A DNA stretch of 29,615 nt from Clostridiales bacterium UBA1770 (GCA_002315325.1 DCGU01000067.1:1-29615); one strand, 5' to 3'. Counted from the first letter of the stretch, positions 15,576 through 23,451 are shown. Numbers and translations are program-made. Notes: generated from the letters alone by a model not told the origin.

Positions 15576-16241
15576 ATGGCTAAAATATTATTTTCCCCTT
15601 CCCTGCTGGCGGCTGAGTACGGCCACCTTGCCGACGAAATTGCCCGCGTGGAAAAGGGTGGTGCCGATTGGCTGCACCTGGACGTTATGGACGGCCAGTT
15701 CGTGCCCAATATCAGCTTCGGTATGCCTGTGATCGCAGGCCTGCGCCGTTACACAAAGTTGTTTTTCGACGTGCATTTGATGATTAAAAACCCGCTGCGG
15801 TATATCGAGGGGTTTGCCAAGGCCGGTGCCGACGGCATCACCTTCCATTACGAGAGCGACGACAATCCCGACGAGATCATTGCGGCCATTCGTTCGCACA
15901 ATATTCCCGCCGCGATGTCCATTTCTCCCGACACGCCGGCAGAGGTCGTATTCCCTTATATGGACAGACTCGGCACGGTGCTGATTATGACGGTATACCC
16001 GGGCTTCGGCGGACAAAAACTGATTCCCGCCACGCTGGATAAAATCAACGCCATCCGAAAGTACGCCGACGAGCACGGTCTTTCCGTCCACATCGAGGTG
16101 GACGGCGGCATCAATACGGAAAACGCCGCCGACGCAGTGGCACGCGGTGCCGACGTTTTGGTTGCCGGTAATGCGGTATTTACCGCACCCGACGCAGGTG
16201 CCGTCATTGCGGCATTCCGCGATGCCGTTGCCGACGTATAA
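15576..16241 (+). CDS. rpe: Ribulose-phosphate 3-epimerase
   Basis: Interconverts ribulose-5-P and xylulose-5-P; a TIM barrel of 221 residues, usual length. Start block FSPSLLAAEYGHLADEI, metal ligands in WLHLDVMDGQFVPN (H34, D36) and FDVHLMIKNP, VYPGFGGQK, and the phosphate-binding DGGINTENAADAVARGADVL followed by VAGNAVF. Ribosome site TGGAGG at 15565-15570 precedes the ATG at 15576. Together with rpiB it brackets ispD-ispF, feeding glyceraldehyde-3-P and pentose pools that also supply the MEP pathway. Confidence 0.97.
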   Translation: MAKILFSPSLLAAEYGHLADEIARVEKGGADWLHLDVMDGQFVPNISFGMPVIAGLRRYTKLFFDVHLMIKNPLRYIEGFAKAGADGITFHYESDDNPDEIIAAIRSHNIPAAMSISPDTPAEVVFPYMDRLGTVLIMTVYPGFGGQKLIPATLDKINAIRKYADEHGLSVHIEVDGGINTENAADAVARGADVLVAGNAVFTAPDAGAVIAAFRDAVADV

Positions 16242-16259
16242 AAAGTTCACTCAATAAAC

Positions 16260-16296
16260 AGAGGGCTGTGAAGCGTTTTTTGCTTCACAGCCCTCT
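16260..16296. terminator. Hairpin between convergent rpe and the 90-residue gene
   Basis: AGAGGGCTGTGAAGC (16260-16274) is perfectly complementary to 16282-16296, with a T-rich seven-base loop. No strong T-run follows on either strand, but the position between convergent genes and the 15-bp stem favour a terminator serving both. Confidence 0.75.
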
Positions 16297-16300
16297 CTGT

Positions 16301-16573
16301 TTATCCGTACACATGCGTGGCGTACGTTGCTTTGAACACGATATGCGGCACGTCGAACGCGTACCGCTTGCACAAAATCAACGTGTAAATCATCAGCCGC
16401 ATCGAGGCTTGCTGATACGCCATATTGTCTGCAGTACACCATTCACCCCCTGCGTGGCGATCGGCAATTGCCCGCATTTCGTCGATGACGCGGTTGATTT
16501 CCGCCTGCAGCGTCTTGGTTCTTTTCCGTTTCCACGCATCAAATACTTCCGTTTCAACAAGTTCAGCCATCAT
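16301..16573 (-). CDS. Hypothetical 90-residue protein
   Basis: Not recognised. It begins MMAELVETEVFDAWKRKR and is predicted helical throughout, with a charged first half (KTLQAEINRVIDEMRAIADR) and a more hydrophobic second half (ASMRLMIYTLILCKRY, then FDVPHIVFKA). Coding is supported by GGAGGT eight bases before the ATG at 16573, and by its end falling just before the shared hairpin. It lies 80 nt downstream of the alarmone-hydrolase-like gene on the same strand, so co-transcription is likely. No membrane segment is long enough to be certain. Confidence 0.65.
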   Translation of the reverse strand: MMAELVETEVFDAWKRKRTKTLQAEINRVIDEMRAIADRHAGGEWCTADNMAYQQASMRLMIYTLILCKRYAFDVPHIVFKATYATHVYG

Positions 16574-16653
16574 AACAATTTACCTCCGTATTCGTCTTTC
16601 TTCCGCTCAAGTTTACCGATTGTTTAACGCCGCGTCACCCACACCGCTGTGGT

Positions 16654-17235
16654 TCACACGCCGAACACTTCGCTCCAAAGACGCTTGTACTCTGCGTACA
16701 GCGCCGTTTCCGCAAAACAAGTAAAAACGTCAAGCATACCGCCGTAGTACCAGCCGATGCGCTTTTTATCCTTTTGATTGAAGCGCTCCCACAGCGTATC
16801 TCCCAAAACCGCATAGTCATAGTACAATGCTCTGAGATTTGCCAATTTATCCGCAAAGCAGACCGTCAAAATATCCTCGTCTTTGACCGTGCGCAGATAA
16901 TCCAGCGTATGTTGCTTGCGCACTTCCCAGCTTGCGTCTGCGGACAGGTTTGGATCGCGATCCTCACTGGCCGCCAGCACCAGTTCCGCCACGTGCGCCC
17001 CGAATTCCTTTGTCAGCCCTTCCACCGTTGCCCCCGCGTCCTCGATGACGTCGTGCAGGACAGCCGCTGCCAGCACCTCCGGCTTGTCCGACAGTTTCGA
17101 TGCGTGTGCCATGGCCTCCGCCGGATGTACGATATAGGGCAAATTCGTGCCCTTACGCGACTGCATTGCGTGTCCGTTTGCCGCATAAATGACCGCGCGT
17201 GTGACCAAGTCGTGATTTTGCATTGTTTTGTTCAT
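16654..17235 (-). CDS. Stand-alone HD-domain protein, (p)ppGpp hydrolase-like
   Basis: 193 residues. It has the HD-domain signature of RelA/SpoT-type hydrolases: GHAMQSRKGTNLPYIVHPAE (21-40, ligand H37), LHDVIEDAGAT (60-70, H61/D62) and CFADKLANLRAL (126-137, D129 and N133). There is no synthetase, TGS or ACT domain, so it resembles small alarmone hydrolases (Mesh1/SAH-like). In the family this removes the 3'-pyrophosphate of (p)ppGpp using Mn2+. The start at 17235 is chosen for AGAGGA just upstream and the MNKTMQNHD beginning; a frame extending to 17361 passes through the promoter region. A different nucleotide substrate is possible. Confidence 0.82.
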   Translation of the reverse strand: MNKTMQNHDLVTRAVIYAANGHAMQSRKGTNLPYIVHPAEAMAHASKLSDKPEVLAAAVLHDVIEDAGATVEGLTKEFGAHVAELVLAASEDRDPNLSADASWEVRKQHTLDYLRTVKDEDILTVCFADKLANLRALYYDYAVLGDTLWERFNQKDKKRIGWYYGGMLDVFTCFAETALYAEYKRLWSEVFGV

Positions 17236-17260
17236 TTTCGTTTTTCCTCTTTCTTTTTTT

Positions 17261-17293
17261 AGTCGATTGTAAAAATGCGTTTTACGATTGACT
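17261..17293. repeat. Inverted repeat in the leader of the HD-domain gene
   Basis: AGTCGATTGTAAAA (17261-17274) and TTTTACGATTGACT (17280-17293) pair along 14 positions with two G-U pairs when read on the plus strand, followed there by ATTTTTT. On the minus strand the G-U pairs become mismatches. It may stop antisense transcription or be a degenerate ATTG-type repeat. Confidence 0.45.
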
Positions 17294-17323
17294 ATTTTTT
17301 CTTTCGTTTCCCTTGACACCCTT

Positions 17324-17329
17324 ATTATA
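17324..17329 (-). promoter_or_regulatory. Possible -10 box for the HD-domain gene
   Basis: On the minus strand this reads TATAAT, about 90 nt before the start codon. No good -35 is seen 16-18 bases upstream, so the assignment is weak. Confidence 0.4.
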
Positions 17330-17410
17330 CACCCGAATCGCCGAAAAAGGTCGCATGCCATGCGACTTTTGGCGGCCTGTGTGCAGCGCGAGGGCGGCAG
17401 CCGACCGCAT

Positions 17411-17448
17411 AATAAAAGGCGGGCACCGCCCCCACGGCAGTGCCCGCC
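17411..17448 (-). terminator. Terminator of the regulator-kinase-HAD-HtrA operon
   Basis: On the minus strand GGCGGGCAC (17448-17440) pairs with GTGCCCGCC (17426-17418) and TTTTATT follows. It begins 18 nt after the htrA stop. Confidence 0.92.
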
Positions 17449-17465
17449 AATATCACGTTTTTGGA

Positions 17466-18947
17466 TTATCTTGTTTGCTCCGTTAAGCGAACGACGGTCT
17501 CCCGTTCCTCGCCGTCGCGAATATACCGGATAAACACGTCGTCCCCGGCACTGTAACAGCTGATCAGTTCAATCATATTATCCATGGTGTAGATATCCAC
17601 ACCGTCCAGGGCGATAATGATATCCCCTGCCTGCAGTCTGCCGTAGGCACCGGAATCCTCCATAACGGAAATGACCCAAACGCCGCTGTGAGAAATATAA
17701 GTTGCGCCCAAAAGGGTCGCGTGCTCTTCATCGGTAATCGTATAAATACTGCCCGTTTCTTCATTATAGAACATCCAAACGCCGGACATTGCGGTGCAGC
17801 CGGTAATCCCGACGTAGGGACGGTTGATCACGTCGGCTTCATCCGTTGTGCCGCCGTTTTCCATGATATCCTGTGCAGCAGCCAGGGCGATATTCGACGG
17901 CAGTGCGAAATTCATGCCCTGATAGTTGCCGGATAGGCGCATCGTCACCACACCGATGACCTCGCCTGCATCATTGAGCAGCGGGCCGCCGGAGTTGCCT
18001 GTGTTCACCGTCACGTTGGACTGAATCACTTCGGTGGAATATTTATATTCGTTTGTCACGACACGGTTGACGCCCGAAACGACACCGTCGGAAAACGTCC
18101 AACCGAAATCCAAACCGCCGGGATGCCCCACGGCATACACGGTATCACCGATCAACACACCGTCGGAATCCGCAAATGCGGCGGCCATCAAACCACTCTC
18201 TTCAATTTTCAAAACGGCCAGGTCGTATTCGGGTTTGGCACCGACTAATTTGGCGCGGTAAAACTCATCCTGCCCCTGTCCGTATCCGCCGTACAAATAG
18301 ACGATGACGGTGGTGGCATCCTGTACCACGTGGTAGTTGGTCAAAATATACCCGTCCTCGGTCAAAATGATGCCGGCGCCTTCGCAAACCGTACCGCCCG
18401 ACAGGGACGACCGAACACCGACCACGGACGGGGAAACCCCGAGTGCGATTTCTTCCGGTGTTTTGGGCAGGTCTTGATTCTCGCCGTCACGCACAAAGAC
18501 GACACGCGTGCCGTCACCGGCAACGTAATTGGCCACCGTCGCTTTGCCGCCGATTGCCAGTACGATGGCCAAAATCAGCAGACACACGGCAAACATGGCG
18601 CCGACCAGCGCAATATACACACCGAGGCCGTTGTTCTTTTTGGCTGCCGCTTTATCGGCCGCCTCCTGCTGCCCCACGTAGGTCCAGCGATAGACAACGT
18701 TCGGCTTTTCTGCCGGCTGTTCGACAGCTTGTGCGGGGGACGTATCCCCGTCGCCGCCGTCGTTGTCGTTTTCGGGTGAGGCATCTGCCGCGGTCTGCGC
18801 CGGCTGCGTCGAATCGGCAGCGGCGTCCGTTGCCGGCTGCGCTGCCTCGACGTCATTCGGGCACGCAGCTGCCGCCGTTTCGTTTGCGTCGTTTGTTTCG
18901 TTTATTTCATTTTCATTACGTTCGTTTACGTCAGGTGCCAAAGTCAT
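17466..18947 (-). CDS. HtrA/DegP-family membrane-anchored serine protease
   Basis: 493 residues. A low-complexity acidic N-terminal region (~1-80, rich in N, E, D, A, Q) is followed by one membrane helix (109-132), putting the protease outside the membrane. Trypsin-like domain with the triad H206 (TNYHVV), D242 (YDLAVLKI) and S319 (NTGNSGGPLL). A C-terminal PDZ domain (~375-490) ends GDIIIALDGVDI and a beta-rich tail. An insert (about 380-425, GCTAMSGVWMFYNEETGSIY) makes the start of the PDZ unusual. Known role of the family: degradation of misfolded envelope proteins. Its position at the end of the two-component operon suggests control by that system. GGAAGGA lies very close before the ATG. 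Confidence 0.93.
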   Translation of the reverse strand: MTLAPDVNERNENEINETNDANETAAAACPNDVEAAQPATDAAADSTQPAQTAADASPENDNDGGDGDTSPAQAVEQPAEKPNVVYRWTYVGQQEAADKAAAKKNNGLGVYIALVGAMFAVCLLILAIVLAIGGKATVANYVAGDGTRVVFVRDGENQDLPKTPEEIALGVSPSVVGVRSSLSGGTVCEGAGIILTEDGYILTNYHVVQDATTVIVYLYGGYGQGQDEFYRAKLVGAKPEYDLAVLKIEESGLMAAAFADSDGVLIGDTVYAVGHPGGLDFGWTFSDGVVSGVNRVVTNEYKYSTEVIQSNVTVNTGNSGGPLLNDAGEVIGVVTMRLSGNYQGMNFALPSNIALAAAQDIMENGGTTDEADVINRPYVGITGCTAMSGVWMFYNEETGSIYTITDEEHATLLGATYISHSGVWVISVMEDSGAYGRLQAGDIIIALDGVDIYTMDNMIELISCYSAGDDVFIRYIRDGEERETVVRLTEQTR

Positions 18948-18961
18948 TCGTCCTTCCTTTT

Positions 18962-19663
18962 TTAAACGTCCGCCAACCGGCGCATAACGTCCGTCACGGC
19001 AGCGATATCGTCAATCTCGGCGTCCACCCGGACGTCGACGTCTTTTGTTTTATGATAGGGGTTGAACCAGCAGGTATGGATGCCTGCGTTCTCTCCGCCG
19101 CGCATATCGCTGGTCAAAGAATCCCCGACAATCAATACCTCATTTTGATGGAATGAACCGATTTCCCGAAAAACGCGGTCGAAAAACGCGATTGCCGGTT
19201 TTTCGGCGCCCACTTCCTCGGAAATAAAAATATAATCAAACAATTCGTTTAATCCGGATGCGGCAAGTTTACGCGTTTGCGCCAGTTTCGTGCCGTTGGT
19301 GACGGCGCACTGCAATACTTTCCCCTGCAGCGCTTTGAGGGTTTGCTCTGCGTGGTCGTAAAAACAAATCGTATCGCCCAGGCGAATTTGGTACGCGGCG
19401 TTAAACGCCTCGGCAACGTCGGCGGGCAAACCGTTGGCGGCAAAGAATTCCGCAAAACGGCCGACCAGGATTTGGGGCTTTGTCATCTCGCCCCGTTCCA
19501 GCATCTGCCAGTACCGCACGTTGATGGCCGAATACTGCCCCAGCATCTCATCGGTGCAGGTGCCGAGATGAAATTCGGCAAACAGTTTGCGAATGGCCGC
19601 TGCTTCCGCCACCAAAAAATTTAAGATTGTCCCGTCAACGTCCCACAAGACTGCTTTGATCAT
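18962..19663 (-). CDS. HAD-superfamily hydrolase, YjjG-like
   Basis: 233 residues. HAD motifs in order: DVDGTIL (8-14) with nucleophile D8 and acid D10, TNGT for motif II, EKPAIAFFDRVF with the motif III lysine, and VGDSLTSDMRGGENAG for motif IV. A helical C1 cap sits between motifs I and II. The closest pattern is the YjjG/YfnB group, which dephosphorylates non-canonical pyrimidine nucleotides; that assignment is inferred. It lies 18 nt after the kinase stop and 14 nt before htrA, so it belongs to the same transcript although its link to envelope sensing is unclear. Confidence 0.9.
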   Translation of the reverse strand: MIKAVLWDVDGTILNFLVAEAAAIRKLFAEFHLGTCTDEMLGQYSAINVRYWQMLERGEMTKPQILVGRFAEFFAANGLPADVAEAFNAAYQIRLGDTICFYDHAEQTLKALQGKVLQCAVTNGTKLAQTRKLAASGLNELFDYIFISEEVGAEKPAIAFFDRVFREIGSFHQNEVLIVGDSLTSDMRGGENAGIHTCWFNPYHKTKDVDVRVDAEIDDIAAVTDVMRRLADV

Positions 19664-19681
19664 GCCAAACTCCCCACGTTA

Positions 19682-21184
19682 TTACTTAGCCGTTTTGGCC
19701 TCCTGCATCCGTTTGATATCGGCCGCGCTTGCCGGCTCCAACGTAAAGGTAAATTTACAGTTTTCGCCTTCCCGGCTTTCCACGGAAATGGTTTCACCGT
19801 GCGCGTCGATAATCGTTTTGGAAATATACAGGCCCAGACCCACGCCGGTTTTATCCTTGCCGCGGCTCTTATCCGTTTTATAAAAACGGTCGAACACCAG
19901 CGGGAGGTCGGCGGCGGGGATACCGATACCCTCGTTGAATACGGAAACGCGAATCTTTTTATCGCGGGAAACGTATTCCAGGGTCAGCTTCAGGTTGCCG
20001 CACTCGCGTGAAAACTTGACGGCGTTATCACAAAGGTTAAACAAAATCTGATAAATGGCATCGTAATCGGCCACGGCGTACAAATCGTCGTCGGGCGCAT
20101 TGAACTCGACGTCGAGTTTTTTGTCGTCGATTTTCTGCTCGAATGAAATCAGGATACGGCGCGCCATTTCGCAAATATTGAAGGGGCGCATCGTGAACTG
20201 GCGCCGTCCGGCCGTGATACGCGACATTTCCAGCAGCGAGTTGACCATACGGGACAGACGCTTGATTTCGGTAGAGACGAGCTGTAAATAGTCGTTCTGC
20301 TTTTCCGGGGGAATAATCCCCTCAAGAATCTCGTCGACGAAACCGGAAATGGACGTCATGGGCGTGCGCAGGTCGTGCGCCACGTCGGCCAAAAAGCTGT
20401 TGCGCGTTTGTTCCAGCGTTTCAAGCGACTGCGCCATTTGGTTAAAGGCGATGGACAGCTCCGCCACCTCGTCCTTACCGTGCACGGTCAGTCTGGTATC
20501 GAAATTACCCTTGGCAAAGGTTCGCGCCGCCTGCCCAACGCGGCGAATCGGCGACGTGATGCCCGTCGTCACAAAATAGACGACAATCAGTGCCGTGAAC
20601 AAAATCCAGAAGCCGCTGATCCACATCGTCTGCGTCATCTTGGAGGTCAACGCCGTCCAGTCTTCCCGCACCGAGAAGATGACGACACAGCCGATAAACT
20701 CCCCGTCATAGGCAAGCGGTACGGCGTAAATCGTGTGTTTGCCGTTCACGGCAGAGCCCAAATAGGTCAGCTTCATCAATTGGTCCGGCGTCCCCACGGA
20801 CACCTCGCGAATGGCGGCGGCGCCGAGCGTCGAACCGACCGTAACGTTGTCGGCCTCATCGCCGTCGGCATACAAAATCGTGCTGTATTTATCAATCACC
20901 AACACGGTACCGTCACCGATACTTTCCACGATACCGCCCAGCGTAATTTGCAACTCCGGTTTATTTCGCGATACGGTTTCCGAAAGATTGCCGCTCCCCT
21001 GGTAGAAGGTTAACAAATCTACGTAATACGCGGCGTGATTGGCGGCATTTTCCATAGCCTCGCGTTTGATGGAGACGGAATAATTATCGACCAGAGAGGT
21101 CATCGTGTACATCAGCGCGGCAAAACTGACGGCAAAAATCAAAATGAATGCCAATATGTACCGCATGGACAGACTTTTGAACAC
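19682..21184 (-). CDS. Two-component sensor histidine kinase
   Basis: 500 residues. Membrane helix 1 (~8-30), an extracytoplasmic sensor of ~150 residues (PAS/Cache-like fold likely, with VLVIDKYSTILYADGDE), helix 2 (~187-208), HAMP (~208-260), then the HisKA domain with phospho-acceptor H270 in FLADVAHDLRTPMTSISGF. The HATPase domain shows the N box (NLCDNAVKFS, 383-392), G1 (FNEGIGIP) and G2 (TGVGLGLYI). FDRFYKTDKSR is the F box. It is encoded 81 nt after its response regulator. The stimulus is unknown; the downstream htrA points to envelope stress. Confidence 0.96.
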   Translation of the reverse strand: MFKSLSMRYILAFILIFAVSFAALMYTMTSLVDNYSVSIKREAMENAANHAAYYVDLLTFYQGSGNLSETVSRNKPELQITLGGIVESIGDGTVLVIDKYSTILYADGDEADNVTVGSTLGAAAIREVSVGTPDQLMKLTYLGSAVNGKHTIYAVPLAYDGEFIGCVVIFSVREDWTALTSKMTQTMWISGFWILFTALIVVYFVTTGITSPIRRVGQAARTFAKGNFDTRLTVHGKDEVAELSIAFNQMAQSLETLEQTRNSFLADVAHDLRTPMTSISGFVDEILEGIIPPEKQNDYLQLVSTEIKRLSRMVNSLLEMSRITAGRRQFTMRPFNICEMARRILISFEQKIDDKKLDVEFNAPDDDLYAVADYDAIYQILFNLCDNAVKFSRECGNLKLTLEYVSRDKKIRVSVFNEGIGIPAADLPLVFDRFYKTDKSRGKDKTGVGLGLYISKTIIDAHGETISVESREGENCKFTFTLEPASAADIKRMQEAKTAK

Positions 21185-21219
21185 GTTTTCCCCTCCCCTC
21201 TCTTTGTATTACGTACGGC

Positions 21220-21258
21220 AGAAGCGGCATCGTCCGCGCACCGGCCGATACCGCTTCT
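21220..21258 (-). other. Hairpin between response regulator and kinase genes
   Basis: On the minus strand 21258-21246 pairs with 21232-21220 over 13 positions (AGAAGCGG core), one of them G-U. No T-run follows, so it is more likely a partial attenuator or an mRNA processing or stability element setting the regulator-to-kinase ratio. Confidence 0.5.
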
Positions 21259-21265
21259 TCGCGAC

Positions 21266-21955
21266 TTAATTTAAAACTTCAAACTTGTAGCCGACGCCCC
21301 AAACGGTCTTGAGCGTCCATTTTTCGGACACGCCGTCCAACCGTTCGCGCAAACGTTTTACGTGCACGTCAACGGTACGGGAGTCACCGAGATACTCAAA
21401 ACCCCAGACCTTGTCCAGCAATTGGTCACGCGTGAAAACGCGGTTGCAGTTGGACGCCAGGAAATACAACAGCTGCAGCTCCTTGGGCGGCACTTCAACG
21501 GTTTTGCCGGCCAGTTTCAATTCAAACTTCTGCAAACTGATTTCGAGATTGTCGTAGCGGATAATCTCGTTATCATCGTCCGGTTCATTGGAACGCGCAC
21601 GGCGTAAAACGGCCTTAACGCGCGCAGAAAGTTCCTTCATATCGAAGGGCTTGACGACAAAGTCGTCGGCACCGAGTTCCAGACCCAATACTTTATCAAA
21701 CACTTCGCCCTTGGCCGTGACCATAATGACGGGAACCGTGGAAATTTCGCGAATTTCACGCAGCACCTGCCAGCCGTCCTTCTTGGGCATCATGATATCC
21801 AACAGCACCAAATTGGGCTCGAACGTTTTAAAGGTTTCGACACCTTCCGCACCGTCGGCCGCCGTACGAACGTAATAATTTTCTTTTTCTAAATACAACC
21901 GCAAAATATCACTGATATTCGCGTCGTCATCAATGACCAAAATTTTCGTTTCCAT
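21266..21955 (-). CDS. OmpR/PhoB-family response regulator
   Basis: 229 residues. Receiver domain with acidic pocket (VIDDD, 7-11), phospho-acceptor D53 in LVLLDIMMPKKDGW, T80 and K102 (VVKPFDMKEL). A linker of ~15 acidic residues leads to a winged-helix DNA-binding domain (about 130-229) with RTVDVHVKRLRERLD as the recognition helix and TVWGVGYKF in the wing. The start at 21955 is supported by METKILVIDDD and an AGGTGA ribosome site; the frame upstream to 22066 lies in the leader. First gene of the operon, presumably acting with the kinase that follows. Resembles WalR/PhoB, but the target genes are unknown. Confidence 0.96.
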   Translation of the reverse strand: METKILVIDDDANISDILRLYLEKENYYVRTAADGAEGVETFKTFEPNLVLLDIMMPKKDGWQVLREIREISTVPVIMVTAKGEVFDKVLGLELGADDFVVKPFDMKELSARVKAVLRRARSNEPDDDNEIIRYDNLEISLQKFELKLAGKTVEVPPKELQLLYFLASNCNRVFTRDQLLDKVWGFEYLGDSRTVDVHVKRLRERLDGVSEKWTLKTVWGVGYKFEVLN

Positions 21956-22064
21956 GACAGTCACCTGTCCTTTCCGCAGCTGCGGCTGACGCCGAAGCCG
22001 ATTTTGTTCTGTTTGAACGCTCCATATGAAAAATATAAATATTCTATTCATATTTAGCAGTTCC

Positions 22065-22093
22065 ATTATAGCACATTCTTTTCTTTTTTGTAA
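22065..22093 (-). promoter_or_regulatory. Promoter of the two-component/HAD/htrA operon
   Basis: On the minus strand TTACAA (22093-22088), 17-bp spacer, consensus TATAAT (22070-22065). Confidence 0.8.
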
Positions 22094-22153
22094 ATACTTT
22101 ACGGGGTTCCTTTTGAAAAAACGCGTTATTTACAGATTCCCCCCGCCCGACTC

Positions 22154-22182
22154 TTGCAAAAAAGCTTGATTATTTGTATAAT
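22154..22182 (+). promoter_or_regulatory. Promoter of ychF
   Basis: TTGCAA (22154-22159), 17-bp spacer, consensus TATAAT (22177-22182). Confidence 0.85.
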
Positions 22183-22280
22183 TATATATTACAATGGATA
22201 TTATTGCGATATTGTCATCACGCTGAAACGCTGAAACACAATACGGAAAAAGATTTCTTGTTTTGAAAGGAACAATCAAT

Positions 22281-23375
22281 ATGAAACTCGGTATCGTCGG
22301 TTTACCCAACGTCGGCAAAAGCACGCTGTTCAATGCCCTGACCAATGCGGGGGCGGAAGCAGCCAACTACCCGTTCTGCACCATCGAGCCCAACGTGGGC
22401 GTCGTAACGGTGCCGGACAAGCGGCTGGACGTTTTGGCCGAAATGTATCATCCCGAAAAATACACGCCGGCCGTCATTGAATTCGTGGACATCGCCGGTT
22501 TGGTAAAAGGCGCTTCCAACGGGGAAGGTTTGGGCAACAAATTCCTGTCCCATATCCGTGAGGTAGACGCCATCGTGCACGTCATCCGCTGCTTCCAAGA
22601 TGATAACATCATTCACGTGGACGGCTGTATCGACCCGATGCGCGACCTGGAAACCATCAACCTGGAATTGATTTTCTCGGATATTGAAATGGTGGAGCGC
22701 CGTATCGACCGCACTGTAAAAGCAGCGCGTGCCGATAAGAAACTGGAAGCCGAAATTGACGTTTACAAAAAGATTTTGGCAGCGCTGCAGGACGGCAAGT
22801 GTGCCCGCACGGTTGAACTGACGCCGGATGAAGAAGCCTGCCTGTACGACACGCCTCTGCTCACCCGCAAGCCCGTTATTTACGTGGCCAACGTCAGCGA
22901 AGATGAGGCCGGTGCCGAACCCCTGGACAACCCCGCTTACTGCAAACTGAAAGCATACGCGGCCGAGGAAAACTCCGGCATTCTGCCCATCTGCGCCGGT
23001 ATCGAGGCCGAGATTGCCGAACTGGACGCCGAGGAAAAGGCCGTGTTCCTGCAGGATTTGGGCATTGAGGAAAGCGGTCTGGACCGCCTGATTCGCGCCT
23101 CCTACGCGCTGCTGGGACTCATCAGTTTCTTAACGGCCGGCCCGCAGGAAGTGCGTGCCTGGACCATTAAGAAGGGGACCAAAGCCCCCGGTGCCGCCGG
23201 CAAGATTCACTCTGACTTTGAACGCGGCTTTATTCGCGCCGAAATCGTCGCTTTTGAAGACCTGCAGCGTCTGGGCAGCATCACGGCCGCCAAGGACGCG
23301 GGCCTGTACCGCAGTGAAGGTAAGGAGTACGTGATGCAGGATGGGGACGTAACACTCTTCCGCTTCAACGTTTAA
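22281..23375 (+). CDS. ychF: Ribosome-associated ATPase YchF (Obg family)
   Basis: Obg-like translational P-loop NTPase that prefers ATP; 364 residues, standard. G1 GLPNVGKST (7-15), G3 DIAGLVKGAS (70-79), and ANVSEDE in the G4 position, where the NxxE pattern replaces NKxD and explains the ATP preference known for the family. A helical insert of ~90 residues and a C-terminal TGS domain (AWTIKKGTKAPGAAGKIHSD, then IRAEIVAFEDL) follow. The ATG at 22281 has AAAGGA at 22266-22271; a TTG frame from 22263 is rejected. Own promoter; followed by tandem hairpins. Confidence 0.97.
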   Translation: MKLGIVGLPNVGKSTLFNALTNAGAEAANYPFCTIEPNVGVVTVPDKRLDVLAEMYHPEKYTPAVIEFVDIAGLVKGASNGEGLGNKFLSHIREVDAIVHVIRCFQDDNIIHVDGCIDPMRDLETINLELIFSDIEMVERRIDRTVKAARADKKLEAEIDVYKKILAALQDGKCARTVELTPDEEACLYDTPLLTRKPVIYVANVSEDEAGAEPLDNPAYCKLKAYAAEENSGILPICAGIEAEIAELDAEEKAVFLQDLGIEESGLDRLIRASYALLGLISFLTAGPQEVRAWTIKKGTKAPGAAGKIHSDFERGFIRAEIVAFEDLQRLGSITAAKDAGLYRSEGKEYVMQDGDVTLFRFNV

Positions 23376-23425
23376 GGCCGATAAAAAAGGCCACACCGAC
23401 TCTTTTTTCTGCGGCCTTCCTGTTT
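23376..23425 (+). terminator. ychF terminator, first of two tandem copies
   Basis: AAGGCC (23387-23392) pairs with GGCCTT (23413-23418), and a T-rich tail follows. GGCC also occurs at 23376-23379, so alternative pairing is possible. It directly follows the ychF stop. Confidence 0.65.
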
Positions 23426-23451
23426 GGGGGCCGATAAAAAAGGCCACACCG
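23376..23451. repeat. 23-nt perfect direct repeat with a 53-nt period
   Basis: The stretch at 23376-23398 recurs unchanged at 23429-23451. Each copy starts GGCCGATAAAAAAGGCC and forms the left half of a terminator-like hairpin, so the ychF terminator appears to have been duplicated. Confidence 0.9.

Larger units (their letters stand above)
21956..22280. other. Divergent promoter region between the two-component operon and ychF
   Basis: 325 nt without a gene. It contains a minus-strand promoter for the response regulator (22065-22093), a plus-strand promoter for ychF (22154-22182) and their leaders of about 100 and 90 nt. The ychF leader has two direct copies of CGCTGAAA. No riboswitch is recognised. 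Confidence 0.7.

Noticed and set aside
16268..16627. Plus-strand frame of 119 codons opposite the 90-residue gene
   Set aside because: It begins inside the convergent hairpin and has no ribosome site, whereas the minus-strand gene has GGAGGT at ideal spacing.
17312..17330. TTGACA close to TATACA on the plus strand
   Set aside because: The spacing is only about nine bases and no plus-strand gene follows, so it is not a usable promoter.
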